DNA of 20,239 nt from Opitutia bacterium. GTDB taxonomy: Bacteria > Verrucomicrobiota > Verrucomicrobiae > Opitutales > UBA953. How positions within the stretch are numbered: position 1 is the first letter of the stretch; each line of letters opens with the position of its first letter. The DNA is taken from positions 1 through 20,239 of the forward strand of contig CANKZO010000025.1 in the NCBI GenBank assembly GCA_947488485.1, read 5' to 3'. Both the position numbers and the translations under genes were made by a program. Shown piece by piece: positions 14,229 to 20,239 of this stretch. The notes under the pieces are model-generated. The model worked only from the letters and a program-made list of their open reading frames with translations. It did not search any database and was not told where the DNA came from.

Positions 14229-14525
14229 ATGGCCAAGGGGCGGGGCAGGGCGGGCACGCACACGTCGCTGACCGACGCCGCCCGTCCCGTGGCCGAAGCC
14301 CTCGAGCGTCATGGCCGCGTCTCCCGCGGCGTGATCAGCGCCCGCGTCCGCGCGAGCACGCTCTCGATCAAGATCATGAAGCTCGGTGGCGGCCTGCGAC
14401 TGACGGTCGTCTCGAAGGGCTCGCGCCAGGAGTTGCATGTCTACGGGATCACGGCCGAACGCGCCGGCGAGATCCTCTCGGGTCCGGACTTCTCCGGCTA
14501 CAAGCTGAACTTCGCCGATGAGTGA
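14229..14525 (+). CDS. Small DUF2103-like protein
   Basis: A 98-residue protein without signal peptide or membrane segment. The layout of THTSLTDAARPVAEALERHG, then GVISARVR, SIKIMKLGGGLRLTVVSKGSRQELHVYGI resembles what I remember of DUF2103, a family of small predicted metal-binding proteins (a His near the N-terminus, GxI..R, then GxKL..S.....QE.fV). The match is from memory and moderate. It is basic at the N-terminus (KGRGRAG). It starts two bases after the M24 peptidase stop and its last eight bases overlap the pabB start, so its translation is probably coupled with both. Its role in this operon is unknown. Confidence 0.6.
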   Translation: MAKGRGRAGTHTSLTDAARPVAEALERHGRVSRGVISARVRASTLSIKIMKLGGGLRLTVVSKGSRQELHVYGITAERAGEILSGPDFSGYKLNFADE

Positions 14526-15987
14526 CGCCCCCGTCATCGTGGCCGAGGTCACGGCCGCCGATTGGACCGCCGCGGGTCCGGGGTGGACGCACCTGCCTTA
14601 CCTCGCGCGCTTCCGCGCCGATCGCCTGCCGGCCTCTTGGGACGCCTTCTTCACGGGTCGCCATCATGCGGTGCTCGAGAGCGGACGCACGGGGAGCCTC
14701 ACGATCGCGGTCCCGGCCGCCCCGCGCGCGACGCTCTTCTTCGCGGACGGACGCGTGGTGCTCCATGCCGAGGATGGCGCCCACGAGGAGACGACCGAAA
14801 AGCCGCTGGCTTATCTGCGTCGCTGGTCGCGCGAGGTCCGCGCGCCGCGTCTCGCCGGCTGGCCCGCCTTCCAAGGCGGCCTGATCGCGCTGCTGGGCTA
14901 CGAACTTGCGACACAGATCGAACCGGTGCGCTCCGCGCCGGCCGATGTCCGCGTCCCGCTCGCCGCCTTCCTCGAGGCCCACGAGGCCTGCGTCTTCGAC
15001 GCCGTGAAGCAGGAACTTACGGTCGTCGTGCTCTGTCCGTTCGGTTCGCCCAATACCGCGCTCCGCGAGGCCCGTGCGCGCGCCCTCGCCCTCGCGGCGC
15101 GCTGGTCCTCCGCCTGCGCCGTGTCGTCGCCGACGCTGCCTCCTTCCGCCACGCCGGCCCAGCCGCTCGCGACGTCGTTCGACGAAGCCGGCTTCGTCCG
15201 CGCGGTCGCGCGTTGTCAGGAATACATCGCCGCGGGCGATACGTATCAGGTCAATCTCTCCACGCGGCTCGAGGTCCCGCCGGTCGATACGCTCCGCGCC
15301 TACGAAGCGTTACGCTCTGCCAATCCTTCGCCTTACATGGGCTTCGTGCGCCTGCCCGGCGTTTCCCTCGCCTGCGGTTCGCCCGAACTGCTCGTCGAAG
15401 TCGCGGGCGGCCGCGTCGCCTCGCGGCCGATCGCCGGCACGCGTCCGCGCGGCGCCGACGAAGCGGCGGATCTCGCTTGGGCCCGCGAACTCTCGGGCGA
15501 TACGAAGGAGAAGGCGGAGCACCTGATGCTCGTCGACTTGCTGCGTAATGATGTCGGCCGCGTCTCGCGTCCCGGCACCGTGCGCGTCCCGGAGTTCATG
15601 GCGGTCGAACGCTACTCCCATGTGATGCACCTCGTCTCGCAGGTCGAAGGCGACCTCGCCGCGGTCGCCGGCCCGGCGGACGTGGTCCGCGCGCTCTTCC
15701 CGGGAGGCACGATCACGGGCGCGCCGAAAGTGCGCACGATGCAGGTCATCGCCGAACTCGAACCGGTCGCCCGCGCTTTCTACACAGGCTCGCTGGGTTG
15801 GATCGGCGCTTCGGGCGAGCTCTGCCTCAACATCATCATCCGCTCGCTCTGGTCCGCCGAGGGTCGTGCCTTCGTCCAAGCGGGCGCGGGTGTCGTCGCC
15901 GACTCGGTGCCCGCCCGTGAATACGCCGAGAGCCTGCGTAAGGCCCAAGCACCGCTCCTTGCCGCCGCCCGCGCGGTCCTCCCATGA
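14518..15987 (+). CDS. pabB: Aminodeoxychorismate synthase component I / anthranilate synthase family
   Basis: A 489-residue chorismate-binding enzyme of usual length. The N-terminal TrpE/PabB domain (about 1-190) precedes the catalytic domain (about 215-485), with YIAAGDTYQVNLS, SPYMGFVRL, SRPIAGTRPRG, EKAEHLMLVDLLRNDVGRV, HLVSQVEG, FPGGTITGAPKVRTM and AGAGVVADSVP. With its amidotransferase partner it would convert chorismate to 4-amino-4-deoxychorismate for folate. The FPGGTITGAPK motif and the downstream pabC favour PabB. However, residue 306 in PIAGT is Ala, as in anthranilate synthase, whereas E. coli PabB has Lys (PIKGT). The glutamine amidotransferase gene is not in the window. It starts inside the previous gene (eight-base overlap) and overlaps pabC by four bases. 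Confidence 0.85.
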   Translation: MSDAPVIVAEVTAADWTAAGPGWTHLPYLARFRADRLPASWDAFFTGRHHAVLESGRTGSLTIAVPAAPRATLFFADGRVVLHAEDGAHEETTEKPLAYLRRWSREVRAPRLAGWPAFQGGLIALLGYELATQIEPVRSAPADVRVPLAAFLEAHEACVFDAVKQELTVVVLCPFGSPNTALREARARALALAARWSSACAVSSPTLPPSATPAQPLATSFDEAGFVRAVARCQEYIAAGDTYQVNLSTRLEVPPVDTLRAYEALRSANPSPYMGFVRLPGVSLACGSPELLVEVAGGRVASRPIAGTRPRGADEAADLAWARELSGDTKEKAEHLMLVDLLRNDVGRVSRPGTVRVPEFMAVERYSHVMHLVSQVEGDLAAVAGPADVVRALFPGGTITGAPKVRTMQVIAELEPVARAFYTGSLGWIGASGELCLNIIIRSLWSAEGRAFVQAGAGVVADSVPAREYAESLRKAQAPLLAAARAVLP

Positions 15988-16787
15988 GCCGCGTCTGTCG
16001 TAATGGCGTCCTCGCCGAGGGCGACGCCACGCCCGGCAGCTTCCCGGCTGGCGCGGGCTTCTTTGAGACGGTCGCCCTCCGCACCGGTGCGGTGGAGTGT
16101 CTCGACGATCATCTGGCGCGCCTGCGCGCGGGTATGTCCCGCGCCGGCTTCGCCCCTGGACCGCTGGCTGCCGGCGACTTGCCGGCCTGGCGCGCGGCGC
16201 TCGGTCTGCTTGGCGGACAGGATGGCGTGCTGCGTCTCGTCGTCGGCTCCGACTTCGAGGAGCTCGGCCTCCGCGCTTTGCTCCCTTCGCCCGAAGTCTT
16301 TCGCCTGCGTTCGCTCCGCACCGCGCGCGACGCCGCCGAATGGCTCCCGCGTCCGAAATCCGCCCCGTGGGCTAACTCCATGGCCGCCACCATCGAGCTG
16401 CGTTCGCTCGGCGTCGGCGCCGGCGTCGAAGGCGTGCAGTTCGACGCGCGAGGTTTCGTCAGCGAAGGTTCCCGCTCGAGCCTGGCCTGGGTCGAAGGCG
16501 GCGTGCTCCATGTCCCGGCCGAGTCCACGGGTCGCCTGCCAGGCACGGCGCTCGGTCAGCTGATCCACTGCGCGGGTTTGCCGGTACGCGCGGTCGAGTC
16601 GGCGGTCCCGGTCCGCGCCGAAGTCGTTCTGCTGCTACGCTCGACCCTGCCAGGCGGCGCGTCCGCTGTCTCGCATTGGGATGACGTCGACGGCCGCCCG
16701 CTCTGGTCGGGAGATCCCGCCGCCGCTCGTCCGCTCCTTGCGGCGCTGGCCGCTTGGCGCGCTCAGCGCTGCATCAGCTTCGCGTAG
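15984..16787 (+). CDS. pabC: Class IV aminotransferase, probable aminodeoxychorismate lyase
   Basis: A 267-residue PLP enzyme of fold type IV (branched-chain/D-amino-acid aminotransferase and PabC family). The start GAGFFETVALRTGAVECLDDHLARL matches the family's FETxR...HLxRL pattern. Lys125 in PKSAPWANSMAA is the likely Schiff-base Lys, with the spacing seen in KTxxYxxNxxA. FVSEGSRSSLAWV (about 157-169) and GRLPGTALGQL (about 182-192) match the cofactor phosphate and substrate regions. It would split aminodeoxychorismate into 4-aminobenzoate and pyruvate, which fits its four-base ATGA overlap with pabB. Its last 25 bases overlap the convergent membrane protein gene. A general class IV aminotransferase is the alternative. 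Confidence 0.85.
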   Translation: MSRVCRNGVLAEGDATPGSFPAGAGFFETVALRTGAVECLDDHLARLRAGMSRAGFAPGPLAAGDLPAWRAALGLLGGQDGVLRLVVGSDFEELGLRALLPSPEVFRLRSLRTARDAAEWLPRPKSAPWANSMAATIELRSLGVGAGVEGVQFDARGFVSEGSRSSLAWVEGGVLHVPAESTGRLPGTALGQLIHCAGLPVRAVESAVPVRAEVVLLLRSTLPGGASAVSHWDDVDGRPLWSGDPAAARPLLAALAAWRAQRCISFA

Positions 16788-17140
16788 GCCGGCAAGGCCG
16801 CCGCGAGCACGAAGAGCGCGAGGAAGGCGACGCTGAGCAGCGCGGAGAAGCAAGTCGAGGCGAGGAGCTTCGACATGCGCACGACGTCGTCCGTCTCGCG
16901 CAGGTGCGCGCGGGCGGCGTAGAGCGTGACGCCGAGGCCGACGGCGAGCAGGCCCAGCAAAGCGCCGCTGAAGTGATTGAAGAAAAGACCGGTGAGACCG
17001 GGCAGCTGGCCGGGTTCGCCGACGATGGTGGCGACGAGCACCGGTTGCGCGCGGAAGGCGATCGCGCCGGCGGCCGCGGGGAGTCCGGCGGTCAGGAAGA
17101 CAGCCAGGGCGGAGATGATCCGGAGCTCGCGAGGGGTCAT
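16763..17140 (-). CDS. Small integral membrane protein, unknown function
   Basis: A 125-residue protein with three likely membrane segments: about residues 8-27 (SALAVFLTAGLPAAAGAIAF), 52-76 (LFFNHFSGALLGLLAVGLGV) and 95-118 (STCFSALLSVAFLALFVLAA). A charged loop HLRETDDVVRMSK lies between the second and third. I do not recognise the family. ATG 17140 is preceded by a well-formed promoter candidate with only six bases between the -10 box and the start. The last 25 bases run into the end of pabC on the other strand. The presence of a promoter, regular codon use and clean hydrophobic segments support a real gene. Confidence 0.75.
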   Translation of the reverse strand: MTPRELRIISALAVFLTAGLPAAAGAIAFRAQPVLVATIVGEPGQLPGLTGLFFNHFSGALLGLLAVGLGVTLYAARAHLRETDDVVRMSKLLASTCFSALLSVAFLALFVLAAALPAYAKLMQR

Positions 17141-17146
17141 GCGCGG

Positions 17147-17174
17147 AGTATCTCCCCTCTCTCCGTAGGGTCAA
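17147..17174 (-). promoter_or_regulatory. Candidate promoter of the small membrane protein gene
   Basis: On the minus strand TTGACC (17174-17169), a 16-base spacer, GATACT (17152-17147), then six bases to ATG 17140. This is the best match to sigma70 consensus in the window and leaves no room for a leader with a ribosome binding site. Confidence 0.5.
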
Positions 17175-17226
17175 CGCCGGGATTCTCCCTCGCCAAGTCG
17201 GCGGGCGTCGCCTATCCCAGCATGAC

Positions 17227-18321
17227 ATGGAATCCGTCTGGTATCTCTGGCTGGTCTTCGTCCTCCTCAACGGGAGCGCGGCGGGGATTTCCCTCGTCGC
17301 CGGCGTCGTCTCCGCCCTTTCGCACACCGAACTCGAGGACCTCCGCCGCCGTCAGGCCACCGCCGCCGTCGCGCTCGAGCGCTGCCGCGGCGACCAGGGC
17401 AACACCCTCGCCGCCTTCGAAGTCCTGTCCGCCGCCTTCGTCGGCATGAGCGCCTTGCTCGGCGGCGTGCTCGTCGGCGTCCGCTTCCTGCCGCGCGTCG
17501 GCGAGAGCTGGGGCATCGCCCTCGTCACGGTGCTCGGCGTCATCGCGGTCTCGTTCTTCATGGCCTGGCTGACGATCATGCTCCCGCGCAAGCTCGGCAT
17601 GCATTTCCGCGTGGCGCTGGCCCCCCGCATCGCGACCGCCCTCCCGCTCGTGCGCGGCGCCGCCAAGATGCTTCGCATGCTCGGCAAGCTGCATGACTCG
17701 CTCGCTCCGCCCGAGGAGCCCGGCGTGGACCGCGCCGACGCCGACATCGGCAGCCTCGCCCAGGCCGCCGCGCGCGAAGGCAAGATCACGCAGGCCGAGA
17801 GCAACCTCGTCGCCAACGCCGTCCGGCTCGACGACATCCCGGTCTCGCAGGTGCTCACGCCGCGCCCGGTCGTCACTTCGATCGAGGCGGACCTGACGGT
17901 CGCCGATGTGCTCCGCCTCTACCCGAGCGTGCCGCACGGCCGCATGCCGGTCTGGGAGCAGAACCCGGACCGCATCGTCGGCGTCGTGCGTCGCCGCGAC
18001 CTGCTGAAGGCCGCCGGCGAGGGCCGCCGCGACGTCACCGTGCGCGAGCTCATGGGCAAGCCGCACATCGTGCCCGAGAACGCCACCCTGTCCGACGCCC
18101 TTCACGACCTCGTCCGCGCGCATCAGCACCTGGCCGTCGTGGTCGATGAGTTCGGCGCCTTCGCCGGCGTCGTCACCCTCGAAGACGTCTTCGAGTCCCT
18201 CCTCGGCGTCGAGATCTACGAGAAGGACGACCCGCACCCCGACATGCGCGAGCTCGCCCGCCAGCGCGGCCACCGCGTCGGCCGTCGCGCGGGTCCGGAG
18301 ACCCCCAAGCCCGGCGCATGA
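17227..18321 (+). CDS. DUF21/CNNM membrane protein with CBS domain pair (CorC/hemolysin-like)
   Basis: A 364-residue protein. The N-terminal DUF21-like membrane part (about 1-140) has segments near 5-24, 60-84 and 95-125. It is followed by a CBS pair (about 200-325) with VSQVLTPRPVVTSIEAD, HGRMPVWEQNPDRIVGVV and HLAVVVDEFGAFAGVVTLEDVFE. Such proteins (CorB/CorC/YfjD, CNNM in animals) act in magnesium or cobalt export; the CBS pair binds nucleotides. The usual C-terminal CorC_HlyC domain is missing: only a short basic tail follows the second CBS. It overlaps lgt by four bases (ATGA), so the two are co-transcribed. ATG 17227 was chosen over an out-of-frame ATG five bases upstream. Transport substrate is inference. 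Confidence 0.88.
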   Translation: MESVWYLWLVFVLLNGSAAGISLVAGVVSALSHTELEDLRRRQATAAVALERCRGDQGNTLAAFEVLSAAFVGMSALLGGVLVGVRFLPRVGESWGIALVTVLGVIAVSFFMAWLTIMLPRKLGMHFRVALAPRIATALPLVRGAAKMLRMLGKLHDSLAPPEEPGVDRADADIGSLAQAAAREGKITQAESNLVANAVRLDDIPVSQVLTPRPVVTSIEADLTVADVLRLYPSVPHGRMPVWEQNPDRIVGVVRRRDLLKAAGEGRRDVTVRELMGKPHIVPENATLSDALHDLVRAHQHLAVVVDEFGAFAGVVTLEDVFESLLGVEIYEKDDPHPDMRELARQRGHRVGRRAGPETPKPGA

Positions 18322-19121
18322 ACGCGGCCTTGCTCGCCTACTGGACGCACGACCTCGACCCGGTCGCGTTCCGCTTCCCGGAGAGTTGGGGACTGCGCGG
18401 CGTGCATTGGTATGGCCTCGCCTACGCCGGGGGCTTCCTCGTCGCCGCCTGGCTCCTCGGCCGCTGGCGTCGCGCGGGCCTCACGCCGCTGCGCACGGCG
18501 CTCGACGAATCGGCGCTCATCACCGCGGTGATGGTCGGCGTCATCGCCGGTGGCCGTTGCGGCCACGTCTTCCTTTACGCCCGCGCCGAGTTCGCCGCCG
18601 ATCCGATGATGCTCTTCCGGGTCTGGGAAGGCGGCATGGCCAGCCACGGCGGCTTCCTTGGCGTACTCCTCGCCGGCGTCTGGTTCGCCCGCCGCGTCAA
18701 GGCCGACTTCTTCGCCGTGGGCGACCTGCTCTGCGCCCTCGCCCCGGCCGGCCTCCTCTTCGGCCGTCTCGCGAACTTCATCAACGGCGAGCTCGTCGGC
18801 GATCCCTCCTATTTGCCATGGGCGGTGATCTTCCCGCGCGAAGGCGCCGAGCCGCGCCACCCGTCGCAGCTCTACGAGGCCTTCGCCGAAGGCTTGCTGC
18901 CGTTGCTCTGGGTGCTCCGTCGCTATCCGCTCCGCCTGCCGCCCGGCCGTCTCGCGGGCGAGTTCCTCCTCCTGTATTCCGTCGGCCGCATCGTCTGCGA
19001 GGCCTTCCGCTCGCCGGAAGACGGCTACGTCCTCGGCCTCACGGCCGGTCAGTTCTGGACGCTCCCGCTCGCCGCCTTCGGCGCCTGGCTCGTCTACCGC
19101 GCCCGTCGTCGGACTGAATGA
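18318..19121 (+). CDS. lgt: Prolipoprotein diacylglyceryl transferase
   Basis: A 267-residue inner-membrane enzyme that moves the diacylglyceryl group from phosphatidylglycerol to the lipobox Cys of prolipoproteins, the first step of bacterial lipoprotein maturation. Key positions are visible: VHWYGLAYAGGF (about 29-40), HGGFLG with His110, GRLANFINGE with Arg150, Asn153 and Glu158 (E. coli Arg143, Asn146, Glu151), HPSQLYE (about 178-184) and YSVGRIVCEAFR near the end with conserved Arg and Glu. About seven membrane segments are apparent. Length is slightly shorter than E. coli Lgt (291). It overlaps the CBS-domain gene by four bases. All catalytic residues are in place, so activity is expected. 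Confidence 0.97.
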   Translation: MNAALLAYWTHDLDPVAFRFPESWGLRGVHWYGLAYAGGFLVAAWLLGRWRRAGLTPLRTALDESALITAVMVGVIAGGRCGHVFLYARAEFAADPMMLFRVWEGGMASHGGFLGVLLAGVWFARRVKADFFAVGDLLCALAPAGLLFGRLANFINGELVGDPSYLPWAVIFPREGAEPRHPSQLYEAFAEGLLPLLWVLRRYPLRLPPGRLAGEFLLLYSVGRIVCEAFRSPEDGYVLGLTAGQFWTLPLAAFGAWLVYRARRRTE

Positions 19122-19163
19122 TGTTGCCCGTGCGGGCCGACGGTGGGAGAAGCCATCTGCGCC

Positions 19164-20239
19164 ATGACGAACGTCCCGCTCCTTGACCTCGGCCCGCAGA
19201 ACCGCGCCCTCGAAGCGCAGTTCGAAGCCGCTTTCCGCGACGTCCTTCGCTCGAACATGTTCATCATGGGCCCGCGGCTCGAGGCCTTCGAGAAGGATTG
19301 CGCCGCGTTCCTCGGCGTGAAGCACGCCCTTGGGGTCTCCTCCGGCACCGACGCGCTCCTGCTCGCGCTCATGGCGCTCGATATCGGCGAGGGCGACGAA
19401 GTCCTGCTCCCCTCGTTCACCTTCTTCGCGACCGCCGGTTCCGTCGCCCGCCTCGGCGCCACCCCGATCTGGGTCGACGTCAACCCGCACCACTTCAACA
19501 TCGATCTGGACGACGCCGCCCGGAAGGTCGGCCCGCGCACGCGCGCGATCATGCCGGTGCACCTCTTCGGCCAGTCCGGCGACCTCGACGCCCTGCAGGC
19601 TTTCGCCACCAAGTATCGCCTCCGGGTGATCGAAGACGCCGCCCAGTCGATGGGCGCTCGCTGGAAGGGTCGTTCGACGATGTCGTCCGGCGACTTCGGT
19701 GCGACGAGCTTCTTCCCGTCGAAGAACCTCGGCGGCATGGGCGATTCCGGCCTGGTCACCACGCAGGACGACGCCCTCGCCGAGCGCGCCCGCATCCTCC
19801 GCGTCCACGGCATGCAGCCGAAGTATTTCCACCGCGAGGTCGGCGCCAACTTCCGCATGGATCCGCTCCAGGCGGCCCTGCTGCACCTCAAGCTCCCGCA
19901 CCTGCCGGAATATAACTGCGCGCGCGCGGGTAATGCCAATTTCTACCACGGTGCGCTCAAGGGCGTCGCCGGTATCGCCGAGAACCGTCCCGGCGCCGAC
20001 AAGGCCGCGAAGATCCTGCTCCCGGTCGACTTCTCCGGCCAAGGCATCTGGAATCAGTTCACGCTCCGCGTGCTCGGTGGTCGCCGCGATGCGCTCAAGG
20101 CCTTCCTCACCGCGCGCAAGATCGGCTGTGAGATCTATTACCCGATCCCGCTCCACCGCCAGCAGTGCTTCGTGGACCAGAAGTATCGCGGCTTCGACAG
20201 CGTGCCCGTCTCCGAACGTCTCGCCAGCGAAGTCCTCAG
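19164..20239 (+). CDS. DegT/DnrJ/EryC1/StrS family aminotransferase, partial
   Basis: The frame is open from ATG 19164 to the window end (358 residues visible), so the C-terminus is missing, probably by a small amount because family members have about 370 residues. It is a PLP-dependent sugar aminotransferase of the kind that makes aminodeoxy sugars for surface polysaccharides. The visible motifs are VPLLDLGPQN, FIMGPRLEAFEK, VSSGTDALLLAL, SFTFFATAGSV, MPVHLFGQ, VIEDAAQS and FFPSKNLGGMGDSG with the PLP Lys at about 187. VGANFRMDPLQAA and IYYPIPLHRQ complete the family pattern. The 42-base gap from lgt holds TTGCCC at 19124 but no convincing -10 box. The sugar substrate is unknown, and no partner sugar genes are visible here. 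Confidence 0.95.
   Translation, partial: MTNVPLLDLGPQNRALEAQFEAAFRDVLRSNMFIMGPRLEAFEKDCAAFLGVKHALGVSSGTDALLLALMALDIGEGDEVLLPSFTFFATAGSVARLGATPIWVDVNPHHFNIDLDDAARKVGPRTRAIMPVHLFGQSGDLDALQAFATKYRLRVIEDAAQSMGARWKGRSTMSSGDFGATSFFPSKNLGGMGDSGLVTTQDDALAERARILRVHGMQPKYFHREVGANFRMDPLQAALLHLKLPHLPEYNCARAGNANFYHGALKGVAGIAENRPGADKAAKILLPVDFSGQGIWNQFTLRVLGGRRDALKAFLTARKIGCEIYYPIPLHRQQCFVDQKYRGFDSVPVSERLASEVL

Noticed and set aside
18216..20156. A 646-codon open frame on the minus strand across lgt and the aminotransferase gene.
   Set aside because: It mirrors the reverse complement of two well-identified genes. High GC keeps the antisense frame open, the product is Glu/Arg/Gly/Ala-rich with no recognisable domain, and it has no start signal.

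Overview
The window is a dense, high-GC (roughly two-thirds G+C by eye) bacterial chromosome segment with about 25 protein genes, one intact tRNA gene and no mobile element or CRISPR array. Gene content, the near-complete lack of Shine-Dalgarno sequences and the sugar-oxidation cluster suggest a Verrucomicrobiota-type organism, perhaps Opitutales-like. This placement is an inference; no rRNA or other decisive marker is present.

Layout. (1) 1-953: the end of the F1Fo ATP synthase operon (atpD C-terminus, atpC). (2) 1046-5130: a tightly packed five-gene cluster of TIM-barrel sugar isomerase/epimerase, RbsD/FucU mutarotase, L-galactose-dehydrogenase-like aldo/keto reductase, Zn alcohol dehydrogenase and COG3618 lactonase. 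Together they look like an oxidative pathway for L-galactose or L-fucose: mutarotation, oxidation to the lactone, lactone opening, then a second oxidation. (3) 5127-6416 (minus): a membrane-anchored, Gly-rich protein with a TonB-like SxxxH anchor but a PA14-like outer domain. (4) 6535-9600: slyX and an SRAP peptidase, then a cupin, ROK sugar kinase and family 2 glycosyltransferase. (5) 9604-10266 (minus): an unrecognised protein with transglutaminase-like Cys/His spacing. (6) 10370-12749: FmdB-type zinc ribbon, M50 rhomboid-independent site-2-type protease, a rodZ-like gene split by a -1 frameshift at a T6 run, and an HNH endonuclease. (7) 12763-12972 (minus): tRNA-Gly(TCC) and a decayed second tRNA-Gly-like copy. 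(8) 13051-16787: M24 peptidase, a DUF2103-like protein, pabB and pabC, with touching or overlapping ends. (9) 16763-17140 (minus): a small membrane protein. (10) 17227-19121: DUF21-CBS (CNNM/CorC-like) protein and lgt. (11) 19164 to the end: a DegT/DnrJ/EryC1 aminotransferase cut by the window edge.

The main points for a second look are: a repeated arrangement in which a TTGNNC/T -35-like box lies 34-35 bases before the start codon at seven genes, suggesting leaderless transcripts; the rodZ frameshift; the tRNA-Gly remnant; the sugar pathway with an unexplained isomerase; and the TonB-anchor/PA14 protein. No clearly new multi-gene system is evident; most of the window is ordinary housekeeping and carbohydrate metabolism.
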